DNA of 64,000 bases from a bacterium (GCA_028821455.1 JAPPGE010000069.1:21070-85069); one strand, 5' to 3'; shown: positions 55,119 to 64,000, counted from the first letter of the stretch. Made by a program: numbers and translations. The notes: generated by a model from the letters alone, not told the origin.

Positions 55119-58100
55119 AATGCCGCCTCGCAGCGCTCCAGCACGGCCCGGAATACAGGCTCACTCCGGTAGAGAGCCTCACCCGTTCCGGCCCACGTGC
55201 CTATGTCGCCCGAAAAGGCGAAGGCAATCCGCGTCGGCGTTTCCGTTGCCGGTCCGTCCTGCGAACTCCCGAGCGTCTCCAGGTGCTCGCGCAGCGATGG
55301 CGCATCCTGGAACACCACGCCCGCCCGGTGGACGAAGTGACTTCTTCCGACGCTGGTGGTCCATGCCATGTCAGAGAGGAAGGAATCGGGACCTCCGGCG
55401 TCAGCGTTGACTTCGACGACCGCTTCCTTGAGCCATGACAGATAGCGCATCGCCAGCTCGCGAAGCGCCTCGTTCGACTTGCCCGAGAGCGGCAAAAGTC
55501 TGGTCCGGCGTCCGGTGTCCGTTACTGCGGCATCAACCGGCCCTCCTGCCGGGTCCGGTGCAACGAATGGGACCGGCCTTTCGGCTCCAGCGGGCACAAT
55601 CATGCCTGGGGCGGGGGAAGAAGCATCGCTGGAATAGTCGTAGCCCTCCACCACCACGTGCGCGTTTGCTCCGGAGATTCCGAACGCACTGATACCGGCA
55701 CGGGGCGGTCGGTCGGCTACGAGCGGCCAGGGCGTCGGCTTCGAGGTCACCTGCACCGGCACCTTGTCCCACTCGATAAGCGGGCTGGGAGTCTGGAAGT
55801 CCGGCTGCGGCGGAATCAACTTGTCCTGCATGGCCAGCAAGACCTTGATCAGCCCGGCTATTCCCGCCGCCGCCTCCGGATGTCCGATGTTCGGTTTGAA
55901 CGAGCCGATGAGGAGTGGTCGCTCCGGGTCACGTCCCTTTCCGTACACCGCCGCCACTGCGCGGACTTCGATGGGGTCTCCCATTGCCGATCCGGTTCCA
56001 TGCGCCTCGAGGTAGTCAACGTCGGATGGTGCGATGTCTGCCCGGGACAACGCCTCCTCGATGACCCGTTCCTGCGCCGGACCGTTCGGTACGGTGAGAC
56101 CTGCGCTTGCCCCGCTCTGATTGACCGCCGAGCCGCGAATCACGGCCCAGATTCGGTCGCCGTCCGCCTCGGCGTCGGCGAGTCGCTTGAGTACCACCAT
56201 CCCGCAACCCTCGCCTCGCACGAAGCCGTCCGCGTCTGCATCGAAGGGGCGGCAGCGGCCGCCCTTGGACAGCAACCCCAGTTCGGACATGAACGTGGTC
56301 ACTCCGGGGGAGAGCACGGCATGCACGCCACCGCCGAGGGCCACGTCCACTTCACCCCTCTCGAGACCCACGGCGGCCTGGTGCAGCGCAGCCAGGGACG
56401 ATGCGCAGGTCATGTCCAGGGCCATCGCCGGTCCCGACAGTCCCAGTGCGAAGGCCACCCTTCCCACGGCGACGCTTCCGGCGGTGCCGAGGTACCCGAC
56501 CTCCCCGCCGTCAAGCGCGACCAGATCCCGGTACTCGCTGCCGCCCAGGCCAGCGTACACCCCGACGCGACCACCCCTCAGCGTGCCGGGATCGATCCCT
56601 GCGTCCTCGAGCGCCTGCCAGGTCGTCTCCAGCAGGATCCGTTGTCGCGGGTCCATTGTCCGCGCCTCGATGGGCTGGATGCCAAAGAAGCGTGCGTCGA
56701 ACCGGTCGATCCCCTCGATAAAGGCGCCGTGCCGGTAGGCGCTTCCCCCGGTCGCCGGGCCGGACGACACACCTTCACCACCGACGGAGTCGGGGCGTCC
56801 CTCCGTTATCGTGCTGCGTCCCTCCGCGAGAAGCTGTCGGAAAGAAGCGAGATCCGGTGCGCCCGGGAATCGGCACGCCATGCCGACGATGGCGATGCCG
56901 TCCACGGCATTTTGCGGCGCCGGCGAGGCGATTGGTTCGGGCAGGGCTTGCGGAGCCGTCTCCTCTACGTCGACGTCGCCCAGCTCCTCGACCAGGTGCC
57001 GGGCCAGCGAGTCGATGTCCGGGTAGTCGAACACCACTGTGTTGGATGTCGTGTAGTTCCCTGCAAAGGCCCGGTTCAACCGGTTCCTCAGTTCGACCGA
57101 CATCAGCGAATCCATGCCGAGGTCGAAGAAACCGACCGAGGGATCCGGTGTCGACGGCAGGCGAAGCACGGCCTGCACCTCGCCTTGCAGGAACGAGACC
57201 AGGAGACTGACCCGCTCGGATGCCGGTGTCTCCCCCAGCCGGGTCAGCACGTCGGTCGAGGACGATGAGCGCTCGTCTTCGGTCTCCGCGTCCGACGAAA
57301 GAAGCTCCTCGAGGAAGGCAGGACGTTCCTCCACCGCCTCTTCGAAGACGGTCCAGTCCATCGACATCACCACGGACGTCGCAACATCCTCGCGCATCAG
57401 TCGTTCCATCGCCTTCAGGCCCTGCTGCGGGGTGAACCAGCGGCCTCCCAGCGCAGAACGCTGCCTTTCGATCCGATCCTTCTGTTCGGCCGCCTCACCG
57501 ATCTCGGACCAGGCCCCCCATGCAATGGCCTGCCCCGGCAGGCCCATCGCCCGGCGGTGAGCGGCAAGCTGATCGAGGAAGGCGTTGGCCGCTGCGTGAT
57601 TCGCCTGCCCCGGATTCCCCATCACTCCGACACGGCTCGAGAAGAGCATGAAGAAGTCAAGGTCGCGACTTTCTGTCGCACGGTGCAGGTGCCAGGCTGC
57701 CAGGATCTTCGGCCAGAGAACCTGCTCGAACCTCGTCCAGCTCTGGTTGGTGAGGGCGCCGTCCGACAACACCCCCACGCTGTGAATCACGCCCGCCAGG
57801 GGAGGCAGGCTCCTGTCGATGCGATCCAGCATCCGATCGATCGCAGCGGTGTCCGTGGCGTCCGCCAGCTCTACGAAGACGTTCACCCCGCGCTCGCGAA
57901 GGGTGTGGATCGTTTCCCTGGCGTCCGCATCCGGGTCCCGGCGTCCGTTGAGCACGATCGTCCCGGCGCCCCGGTCGGCAAGCCACACCGCCACCGCGCA
58001 TCCGATTCCGCCCAGACCGCCGGTCACGAGGTAGGACCGGTCCGATTGCAGGTGGCCTCGCGCCAACGGCGAGGCTGTTGCGACAATCTTTCCGAGATGT

Positions 58101-61100
58101 CGTGCGGACCGCATGAATCGCAGGGCGGCACCTGCCTCCGAGAGCGGCCATCGACTGTGCACGATTGGCGTCAGTTCCCCCGATCCCAGGCGATTTACGA
58201 TATCGGTGAGCACCCTTCCGACCCATGCCGGATCGGTCTTCTTGAGGACATCGAGCTCCAGGATGTCGTAGCCAACGTCGGGTCTGAGCGCTGACATTTC
58301 CTCTTCACTCAGGATATCCCGCCGGGCCAGTTCCACGAAACGCCCGCCCTGCTTCAGGCAGGAGAGGCTGGCGTCAATGAATCCCTCGCTTGTCAGGCTG
58401 TTGAGAACGACGTCCACTCCCTCGCCGCCCGTGGCTTCAAGAATCTGGTCGGCGAACTCCGTTGTCCGGCTGTCGAACAACTGGTTCACGCCAAGCGATC
58501 TGAGATAGGCCTGCTTGGGCGAGCTCGCGGTGGCGAAGACTTCCGCGCCGGCGGCCACAACGAGCTGAATGGCGGCCAGGCCCACTCCGCCGGCCCCGGC
58601 GTGGATGAGCACGCGTTCTCCCGGCTTCAGGCCTGAAAGCTCGAACGAGAGCGCCGCCGAAACGAAGGCGCTTGGCACCGTGGCGAGATCGCTTACCGAG
58701 TAGCCTTCCGGTGCTGGCGCCACGAGTTCTTCCCTCGTGATCATCTGCGGCCCGAAGGCGCCGAAGCCCAATCCGACCACCCGGTCGCCGACCGAGACGC
58801 TGCACACGTCGGAACCCTTCTCGAGAATGCGGCCGCACATTTCCCTCCCGAGCAGTCCCTCCTGGATGAACCCGAGCGACCGGAACACGTCCCAGAAATT
58901 GAGTCCGGCCGCGTCCACGCCAACGCGCACCTCCTGCGCTTCGAGCGCGCGCGCCGGGAGCGGCTGCACCGACGGGCGATCGAATGCGCCGCCCTGGTCC
59001 GGAGCCAGAACCCACTCCGACTGCTCCGGCAGGTCCAGCCGTTCCTGTCCGTCGCCGGCCCGGACGAGCCGGGCCACCTGACGGCGCCCCAGTCGGTATG
59101 CGATGTGGTTCTCGGTGTCCGGATACAGCAATTCGTTGGCGAGGTCGGGCGTCGGCGCCATGGATGTCGGGTCCAGATCGATCATCCTAGGACTGAGGTG
59201 TGCCGCCTCCCGGTCCACCGCCTTTCCGAATCCCCACAGAACCGCGCCGGCAATCGATCCGCCGCGCTCGCGTTCCAGGACCTGCGCCCCACGGGTCAGG
59301 AACCACACACCCAATTCAGGCGTACGGTCCGAATCGGACACTCCCTGGATCAGCGCCAGTGCACTGGTCCCTGCACGCCGCACGTCCTCCATGAGTTCCT
59401 CGGTGGTTGCCTCGGCGCCGTGACCGTCCAGTCCCGTACAATGCACCACGCCCTTGAAGGGAAGATCCGGGGCCAGTCTTTCGACGAGAATTCGCCACGA
59501 GTCCCGCTGATCTGCATCGACCGACACCCTGCGCACGCCCGGATCGGAGGTGGCCGGCTTTTCGTCTCCGAAGGGGGGAGTTCCGGCGAGAACGACAGTC
59601 TGGTTCCGTGCCGCCAATTGCCCTGCGATCTCTTCAGCGAGGCCGCCCTCGTTCGCGGTCAGGACCCAGATTCCCGGCGCCTCCTGTACCCGCACCGGGC
59701 CTTTCGCCACAATCACGCCCTTGTCCATCGTTTCGGGCGGATCGGACTCGTCCACTCCGAGCACTTCAACGGCCTCAAATCCGGTGTTGCCGAGCGCCCG
59801 TCGCCACACCGCGGGGCTGGCGAGGGCGTGATGGGGACGGAAGTCGTCGGCGAAGCGCCACCAGCCGTCGAGCTGTCCGAAGGTGAGATCCATCCAGCCC
59901 AGACCACGAAGGTTCTCGAGCGCGACCAGGTGCCCCGATGGAGCCAGCAGCCTGCAGCAGTGCGCCAGCGTCTCCTCCAGATAGCGTGTGGCGTGCAGGA
60001 CGTTGGACGCGATGGCGATGTCGTAGCCGTGGAGATCGAAACCCTGTTCTATGGGGTCCTTCTCGATATCGAGCGGGCGGTACTCGATGCATCCGCCACC
60101 ATCGCCGAAGCGTGCTTCGGCTTCCGAGAAGAAGCCCGCCGAGATGTCGGTATACATGTAGTCGAAACGCCCTTCTGGGAGCTCCGGAAGCAACGCCGCG
60201 GTGGCGGATCCGGTGCCCGCTCCGATCTCGATCAACCGCAGCCGCCGTCCCGGCGGCAGCGTGGCCACGAGGGAGCGGACCGCCTCGCTCAGCATCTGGT
60301 TGGCCGCGCGCGCCACCGGCGCGCGCAGGTAGAGGTCGGCCGCAGTCGGTTCTCCGCTGCTGAAGAGGAGCGTCAGGGGATCGTTTCTGCCCCGAAGCAC
60401 ATCGGCGAGAGCGCCGCCGGAGCGGCGGAACAACCCGATCTCGGTCAGTCCATGGGGATAGCGTGCCGCCATCTCGTCGGCATGACTCTCCGGATCCTCA
60501 GGGATAGCCGCCGGCCAGGCATCTCCCGATCCTGAGCGCACCACAAAGGCGTTGCCATCCTCCGCCAACACCCCTGCCCGGGCCGCCATCTCGAGCATCC
60601 GGCGGAAGAGCCGTTCGTGCTCCGGGGCGACGTTCAGCGTCTCTCGCAGTTCCTCGGGCCTCACGCTATCGCCAACTGTTCGGACCCAACCCAGCCGATC
60701 CAGGTTTGCGATCGCGAAGGAATGCGACCAGCTCTCCAGGTCTGCCAGCAGGGCGTTTCTGCTCTTTGGCTCGACTCCGGCATCGCGCAGGTAGTCGGGA
60801 AGAAGCCGGGCACGGGCCTTGACCTCGGCAGGTTCTGGAAAGAAGTCGGCGGACTGAACGCCGGGCGGCAGGGCGCGTTCCTGCCACGTCACTTCATAGA
60901 GAAGATCGTCGATGCCTTCGATTGACGAGAGAAGCGCCGCCCGCGTAGCCCGCTTGACTGCGTAGTCGCTCAGTCCACCGATCTGGACTCCGCTCGGATC
61001 ATAGATGCAGAGGTCTCCGCTCTGGACCTCAGGCGGACTGCTCGACTCCGAATCCGACGCCCGGTCGGCTGCTTTCATGCGCACGTGGCAGAACATTCGT

Positions 61101-63946
61101 TCGGGAAGTGGCCCGGAAAGCCAGAAGCGCTCCCATGCGAAAGGAAGATAGGTCGTCTGGCCCTGGGTTCCGTCGAGTCCGCGCGCCGCGCCCACGACCT
61201 GGAAGCAGCCGTCGAGAAGGAGCGGATGAATGTCGAGTTCGCTGCCCCTCGAGGTTTCCGGAAGTGACACTTCTGCCAGAGCTTCTCCGGGTCCGCGCCA
61301 GATTCTCTGAAGGGTCCGGAAGGGTGGACCCAAGTGAATTCCGGTTTCGGCCCTTGCCCGGTAGTAGGTCGTCGTGTCCAACGGCGAAAGGCCCGAAATC
61401 AGGCCTTCCAGATCGACCCGCGTCCCGCCCTCGACAGTGGGAGCGTTTGTCGCGCGTCCCTCCATGTGGAGCATCCACTCATCGTCTCGGCCTCTGCTGA
61501 ACACCTGAACCTGGCGCGTCATCCTCGAGTCGGGAGCCCCCAGCAGAACCTGCACGGCCCGCACGCCTTCCTCCGCCGCGTCTTCTTCCCCCTCATCGGA
61601 GATCACGAGCGCGTTATGCAGCTGGATGTCCTCCAGCGCGACGCGTTCGCTTCCTTCGACACGAGACGCCGATGCCGCCATCGCGCCGTAGAGCGCTCCG
61701 GGCGCCACCACCTGGCCGTACACGCGATGATCGGCGAGCCAGGCCGGTTCGCTGGCGGATACGTCCGTCTCATAGGAGATCTCACCGCTGGCGGAAGCAT
61801 GCCGGACTCCGAGCAGCGGATGACCGGCCGCGCGCCGCCGCCGTTTCGATGTCTCCAACCAGAAACGTTCTCTCTGGAAGGGATAGTCGGGTATCGGGAT
61901 TCGCCGACAGGACTCACCTGCGAACAGCCCCTGGAAGCGGATCGACAGCCCCGCTTCGTAGGCCTCCGCGACCGCGTCCGCGAACACCCTCGCCGATCCG
62001 GGGACTGTTTTCTCTTCATCCGGCAGGCCCATGCTGGCAATGACCCGGGGCGGCGGCGCCGAGTCCGGCCATGCCGAAACCGCCAGCGGGGCCAGAAGCG
62101 AACGGGGTCCGATCTCGATGACGAGATCCACTCCGAGATCGGCCAGGGTCCGCACCGTATCGCCAAAGGATACCCGCTCCCGCGCGTGACGCCTCCAGTA
62201 GGCGCCGTCCAGCATCGTGCCGGGCTCGACGACGCGGCCGGTCAGGTTGCTGATCACGTCGACGTGAGGCGGACTGATTGCCACGTCGTCGAGCGCTGCC
62301 TCCAGGGTGTCAAGCGCCGGCTCCACGAGGGCACTGTGGAAGGCTCGGGTCGTGTTCAGGCGCTGGACCCGGACTCCCTCGGACTTCAGCCGCACCGTGA
62401 TGGCCTCGATTGCCTCAACGGGACCGCTGACCACCTGGTGGAGGCCATTGTCCGCCGAAACGCTCAGTCCGACGCCCCCGATCTCCTGATTCAGGGTTTC
62501 CACAGCGGACTCCACGCGCGCCGGAGGCGCGAAGACGGCCGCCATGGCACCGGGGCTGGTGCTCGACAGCGCGGTGCCGCGTGCCTGTGAGAAGTGCATT
62601 CCGTCCTCGAGGCTGAACACTCCCGCCGCCTGGGCAGCAGCCAGTTCTCCGGCACTGTGTCCGACCACGGCGGAGGGCCGGACGCCCACGCTCCACCACA
62701 GCGCGGTGAGCGCGCACTCGAGCGCGTAGAGAGCTGGCTGCTCCCAGGCTGTGTCGCCCAGATCCTCCGAGGCATCGCCCCGCGCGAACATCACGTCGAG
62801 AAGCGAGGTGCCCCGTCGCTCCAGGAAAACCGCTTCGCAGCGGTCCAGCACTGCCCGCGCCACCGGCTCCTGCTCGTAAAGTTCCCTTCCCATCCCCGTC
62901 CACTGGCTTCCCTGGCCGGTGTAGGCGAATGCAATCCGGGCCCTGCGGCCTCGCGGCGTAGCCTCGTCGGCCGAGTCGGCGACCTCCTCGAGCTGCTTTC
63001 GCAGGGAACCGGCGTCGTGGAAAACGACACCGCGTCGGCAGTCGAAATGGCTCCGGCCTATGCTCGCGGTCCACGCCATGTCGGACAGCAGCGATTCCGG
63101 TGCAACACCGATTGGCGATGATGCGCCGAGCCCTTTGTCGAGCCACTGAAGATAACGTCGGGCGAGATCCCGGAGCGCGGACGTTGTCTTCCCGGAGAGC
63201 GGCAGCACGCGGGAGACGCGGTGCGCCGCTTCCTCGTCCAGCGGTGACGAAACGCCCGACGCAACTGGTAGCGCAATCGACACCTTGCAGGGGGAGCCAA
63301 CGGGCCGAAGTCCCGCAGCCGAACCGGAGTCAGAAGAGCGATACTCCTCCAGCACGATGTGGGCGTTCGTCCCGGAAATCCCGAAGGAATTCACGCCCGC
63401 CCGCCGTGGCTGCTCACCGGGGCTGGGCCATTCCATGGTCTCGGTGGTGATCCGTACCGGCAGGCGGTCCCAGTCGAGGCCCGGATTGGGATCGTGGAAG
63501 TGCAGATGCTTCGGAATCAACCCGGACTTCACAACCATGGCCGCCTTGATGAGGCCGGCCACGCCGGCCGCGGCCTCGAGGTGACCGATGTTGGTCTTGA
63601 CGGAACCGACGAGCAATGGATGTTCGGCGTCACGCTCCCGCCCGTAGACCGTGACCGCAGCCGTCATCTCGATAGGATCCCCCACCGTGGTGCCGGTTCC
63701 GTGTGCCTCGAGATAGTCCACTTTCGCCGGCGAAAGGTCCGCCCGGAAGAGCGCGGCTTCGATGACCTGCTCGAGTGCCGGAATGTTGGGCACCGTCAAT
63801 CCCGCGCTGGCCCCGCCGTGGTTGACCGCGGCACCGCGAATCACCGCCCAGATGCGGTCGCCGTCTGCTTCCGCTTCGCTCAGGCGTTTCAACACCACGA
63901 CCCCGCATCCTTCGCCCCGCACGTAGCCGTTGGCGGACGCGTCGAA
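54974..63946 (-). CDS. Large reducing type I polyketide synthase, C-methylating (5' interrupted, frameshifted at 3' end)
   Basis: About 2,990 residues; numbering here starts at the Met at 63922. KS1, C-terminal half only (63338-63946): H74 in EAHGTGT, H114 in NIGH. AT1 (62003-62941): Ser423 in GHSAGE and RAFHS, malonyl-type. DH (60953-61825): H732 and D904. MT (59708-60625): SAM motif EIGAGTG. A structural KR-like stretch follows, then ER (58073-59005): HAGAGGVG. KR (57488-58042): GGLGGIG, but His2109 replaces the catalytic Tyr. ACP (56978-57220): Ser2272 in GMDSL. KS2 (55637-56905): Cys2506, H2641, H2681. The start of a second AT follows (from about 55240) before the frame fails at 55118. 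The order is that of sponge-symbiont Sup synthases, which predicts a C-methylated, reduced chain. Confidence 0.88.
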   Translation of the reverse strand, partial: FDASANGYVRGEGCGVVVLKRLSEAEADGDRIWAVIRGAAVNHGGASAGLTVPNIPALEQVIEAALFRADLSPAKVDYLEAHGTGTTVGDPIEMTAAVTVYGRERDAEHPLLVGSVKTNIGHLEAAAGVAGLIKAAMVVKSGLIPKHLHFHDPNPGLDWDRLPVRITTETMEWPSPGEQPRRAGVNSFGISGTNAHIVLEEYRSSDSGSAAGLRPVGSPCKVSIALPVASGVSSPLDEEAAHRVSRVLPLSGKTTSALRDLARRYLQWLDKGLGASSPIGVAPESLLSDMAWTASIGRSHFDCRRGVVFHDAGSLRKQLEEVADSADEATPRGRRARIAFAYTGQGSQWTGMGRELYEQEPVARAVLDRCEAVFLERRGTSLLDVMFARGDASEDLGDTAWEQPALYALECALTALWWSVGVRPSAVVGHSAGELAAAQAAGVFSLEDGMHFSQARGTALSSTSPGAMAAVFAPPARVESAVETLNQEIGGVGLSVSADNGLHQVVSGPVEAIEAITVRLKSEGVRVQRLNTTRAFHSALVEPALDTLEAALDDVAISPPHVDVISNLTGRVVEPGTMLDGAYWRRHARERVSFGDTVRTLADLGVDLVIEIGPRSLLAPLAVSAWPDSAPPPRVIASMGLPDEEKTVPGSARVFADAVAEAYEAGLSIRFQGLFAGESCRRIPIPDYPFQRERFWLETSKRRRRAAGHPLLGVRHASASGEISYETDVSASEPAWLADHRVYGQVVAPGALYGAMAASASRVEGSERVALEDIQLHNALVISDEGEEDAAEEGVRAVQVLLGAPDSRMTRQVQVFSRGRDDEWMLHMEGRATNAPTVEGGTRVDLEGLISGLSPLDTTTYYRARAETGIHLGPPFRTLQRIWRGPGEALAEVSLPETSRGSELDIHPLLLDGCFQVVGAARGLDGTQGQTTYLPFAWERFWLSGPLPERMFCHVRMKAADRASDSESSSPPEVQSGDLCIYDPSGVQIGGLSDYAVKRATRAALLSSIEGIDDLLYEVTWQERALPPGVQSADFFPEPAEVKARARLLPDYLRDAGVEPKSRNALLADLESWSHSFAIANLDRLGWVRTVGDSVRPEELRETLNVAPEHERLFRRMLEMAARAGVLAEDGNAFVVRSGSGDAWPAAIPEDPESHADEMAARYPHGLTEIGLFRRSGGALADVLRGRNDPLTLLFSSGEPTAADLYLRAPVARAANQMLSEAVRSLVATLPPGRRLRLIEIGAGTGSATAALLPELPEGRFDYMYTDISAGFFSEAEARFGDGGGCIEYRPLDIEKDPIEQGFDLHGYDIAIASNVLHATRYLEETLAHCCRLLAPSGHLVALENLRGLGWMDLTFGQLDGWWRFADDFRPHHALASPAVWRRALGNTGFEAVEVLGVDESDPPETMDKGVIVAKGPVRVQEAPGIWVLTANEGGLAEEIAGQLAARNQTVVLAGTPPFGDEKPATSDPGVRRVSVDADQRDSWRILVERLAPDLPFKGVVHCTGLDGHGAEATTEELMEDVRRAGTSALALIQGVSDSDRTPELGVWFLTRGAQVLERERGGSIAGAVLWGFGKAVDREAAHLSPRMIDLDPTSMAPTPDLANELLYPDTENHIAYRLGRRQVARLVRAGDGQERLDLPEQSEWVLAPDQGGAFDRPSVQPLPARALEAQEVRVGVDAAGLNFWDVFRSLGFIQEGLLGREMCGRILEKGSDVCSVSVGDRVVGLGFGAFGPQMITREELVAPAPEGYSVSDLATVPSAFVSAALSFELSGLKPGERVLIHAGAGGVGLAAIQLVVAAGAEVFATASSPKQAYLRSLGVNQLFDSRTTEFADQILEATGGEGVDVVLNSLTSEGFIDASLSCLKQGGRFVELARRDILSEEEMSALRPDVGYDILELDVLKKTDPAWVGRVLTDIVNRLGSGELTPIVHSRWPLSEAGAALRFMRSARHLGKIVATASPLARGHLQSDRSYLVTGGLGGIGCAVAVWLADRGAGTIVLNGRRDPDADARETIHTLRERGVNVFVELADATDTAAIDRMLDRIDRSLPPLAGVIHSVGVLSDGALTNQSWTRFEQVLWPKILAAWHLHRATESRDLDFFMLFSSRVGVMGNPGQANHAAANAFLDQLAAHRRAMGLPGQAIAWGAWSEIGEAAEQKDRIERQRSALGGRWFTPQQGLKAMERLMREDVATSVVMSMDWTVFEEAVEERPAFLEELLSSDAETEDERSSSSTDVLTRLGETPASERVSLLVSFLQGEVQAVLRLPSTPDPSVGFFDLGMDSLMSVELRNRLNRAFAGNYTTSNTVVFDYPDIDSLARHLVEELGDVDVEETAPQALPEPIASPAPQNAVDGIAIVGMACRFPGAPDLASFRQLLAEGRSTITEGRPDSVGGEGVSSGPATGGSAYRHGAFIEGIDRFDARFFGIQPIEARTMDPRQRILLETTWQALEDAGIDPGTLRGGRVGVYAGLGGSEYRDLVALDGGEVGYLGTAGSVAVGRVAFALGLSGPAMALDMTCASSLAALHQAAVGLERGEVDVALGGGVHAVLSPGVTTFMSELGLLSKGGRCRPFDADADGFVRGEGCGMVVLKRLADAEADGDRIWAVIRGSAVNQSGASAGLTVPNGPAQERVIEEALSRADIAPSDVDYLEAHGTGSAMGDPIEVRAVAAVYGKGRDPERPLLIGSFKPNIGHPEAAAGIAGLIKVLLAMQDKLIPPQPDFQTPSPLIEWDKVPVQVTSKPTPWPLVADRPPRAGISAFGISGANAHVVVEGYDYSSDASSPAPGMIVPAGAERPVPFVAPDPAGGPVDAAVTDTGRRTRLLPLSGKSNEALRELAMRYLSWLKEAVVEVNADAGGPDSFLSDMAWTTSVGRSHFVHRAGVVFQDAPSLREHLETLGSSQDGPATETPTRIAFAFSGDIGTWAGTGEALYRSEPVFRAVLERCEAAFQDLQTQRCSNRCAAGRNATPFSTILPGVNLPSTRWNALLLHCGPASA

Positions 63947-64000
63947 TCAGGGCAATCGCTTTTGGATTTTTCATGCAGCGGCACGGATGAGATTGAGCAG
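63947..64000 (-). mobile_element. Non-PKS sequence interrupting the first KS, possible insertion-element end
   Basis: PKS similarity stops abruptly at FDASANGYV: the codon immediately upstream is a TGA (63947-63949). The remaining bases encode, on the minus strand, the tail of another frame, LLNLIRAAA then stop (63971-64000), followed by a short AT-rich end. A C-terminus like this is compatible with a transposase, but 54 bp is too little to name a family. A misassembly junction is the main alternative. Confidence 0.35.

Noticed and set aside
55658..57268. Plus-strand open frame of about 536 codons opposite the PKS
   Set aside because: It is antisense to the strongly supported ACP-KS2 region and has no domain pattern.
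61334..62590. Plus-strand open frame of about 418 codons opposite the PKS
   Set aside because: It is antisense to AT1/DH and has no recognisable motifs.

Overview
The window reads as a high-GC alphaproteobacterial chromosome segment. The evidence is the dapF-mtaB-ftsY block with 4-bp overlaps, hopanoid-type hpnD-hpnE, many GTG starts and dense operons. The metabolism is rich in betaine- and methylamine-related enzymes: an MttB-family methyltransferase, a trimethylamine-dehydrogenase-like flavoprotein, a CaiD-like hydratase, a glycine-betaine-type binding protein and a GbcA-like Rieske oxygenase. Together with a large C-methylating reducing type I PKS, this suggests a marine, possibly sponge-associated, uncultured member of the Rhodospirillales or a relative. 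The lineage is inference. No rRNA, tRNA or CRISPR array was seen.

Layout. 1-5.6 kb: end of a polyamine-type binding protein, a class-III aminotransferase, an amidohydrolase and an EamA exporter. 5.6-12.3 kb: YqgE and a peroxiredoxin (divergent), then dxs-hpnD-hpnE-chrA, an isoprenoid-to-squalene run. 12.3-16.1 kb: MttB-family protein, orphan TAXI binding protein and a GhrA-like dehydrogenase. 16.1-21.7 kb: complete yejABEF peptide importer. 22-26.5 kb: photolyase, a decayed SDR fragment, then a Fic protein with a winged-helix N-terminus behind an AT-rich array of TTGCGC repeats. 25.7-33.5 kb: a five-gene minus-strand operon (CaiD-like, TMADH-like, PhyH, prolyl aminopeptidase, divergent SDR) facing an ADP-forming acyl-CoA ligase. 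33.9-39.5 kb: housekeeping genes (ClpP-like, ftsY, mtaB, dapF, an ATC-hydrolase-family gene, ffh). 39.6-43.7 kb: orphan glycine-betaine binding protein, YjbR protein, Rieske oxygenase and a Sel1-repeat protein. 43.9-48.4 kb: complete polyamine-type ABC operon with a strong hairpin after the binding-protein gene. 48.6-52.9 kb: murJ, a ParDE-type toxin-antitoxin pair, a small membrane protein and an omega-aminotransferase. 53.4-64 kb: alpha/beta hydrolase converging on a large type I PKS.

The PKS (54372-63946, minus strand) is the most unusual part. Module 1 is KS(partial)-AT-DH-MT-ER-KR-ACP, the order reported for sponge-symbiont Sup synthases that make methyl-branched fatty acids. It is followed by a KS with intact catalytic residues and an AT whose active-site serine, first conserved motif and catalytic-histidine subdomain are all gone. 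A one-base frameshift lies inside that AT. The gene is interrupted in its first KS at 63947 by unrelated sequence, probably the end of an insertion element or an assembly junction.

The second interesting system is the quaternary-amine cassette at 25.7-33.5 kb. A CoA ligase, a crotonobetainyl-CoA-hydratase-like enzyme, a methylamine-dehydrogenase-like flavoprotein with an altered substrate cage and a 2-oxoglutarate oxygenase could together form a carnitine- or betaine-type catabolic route.
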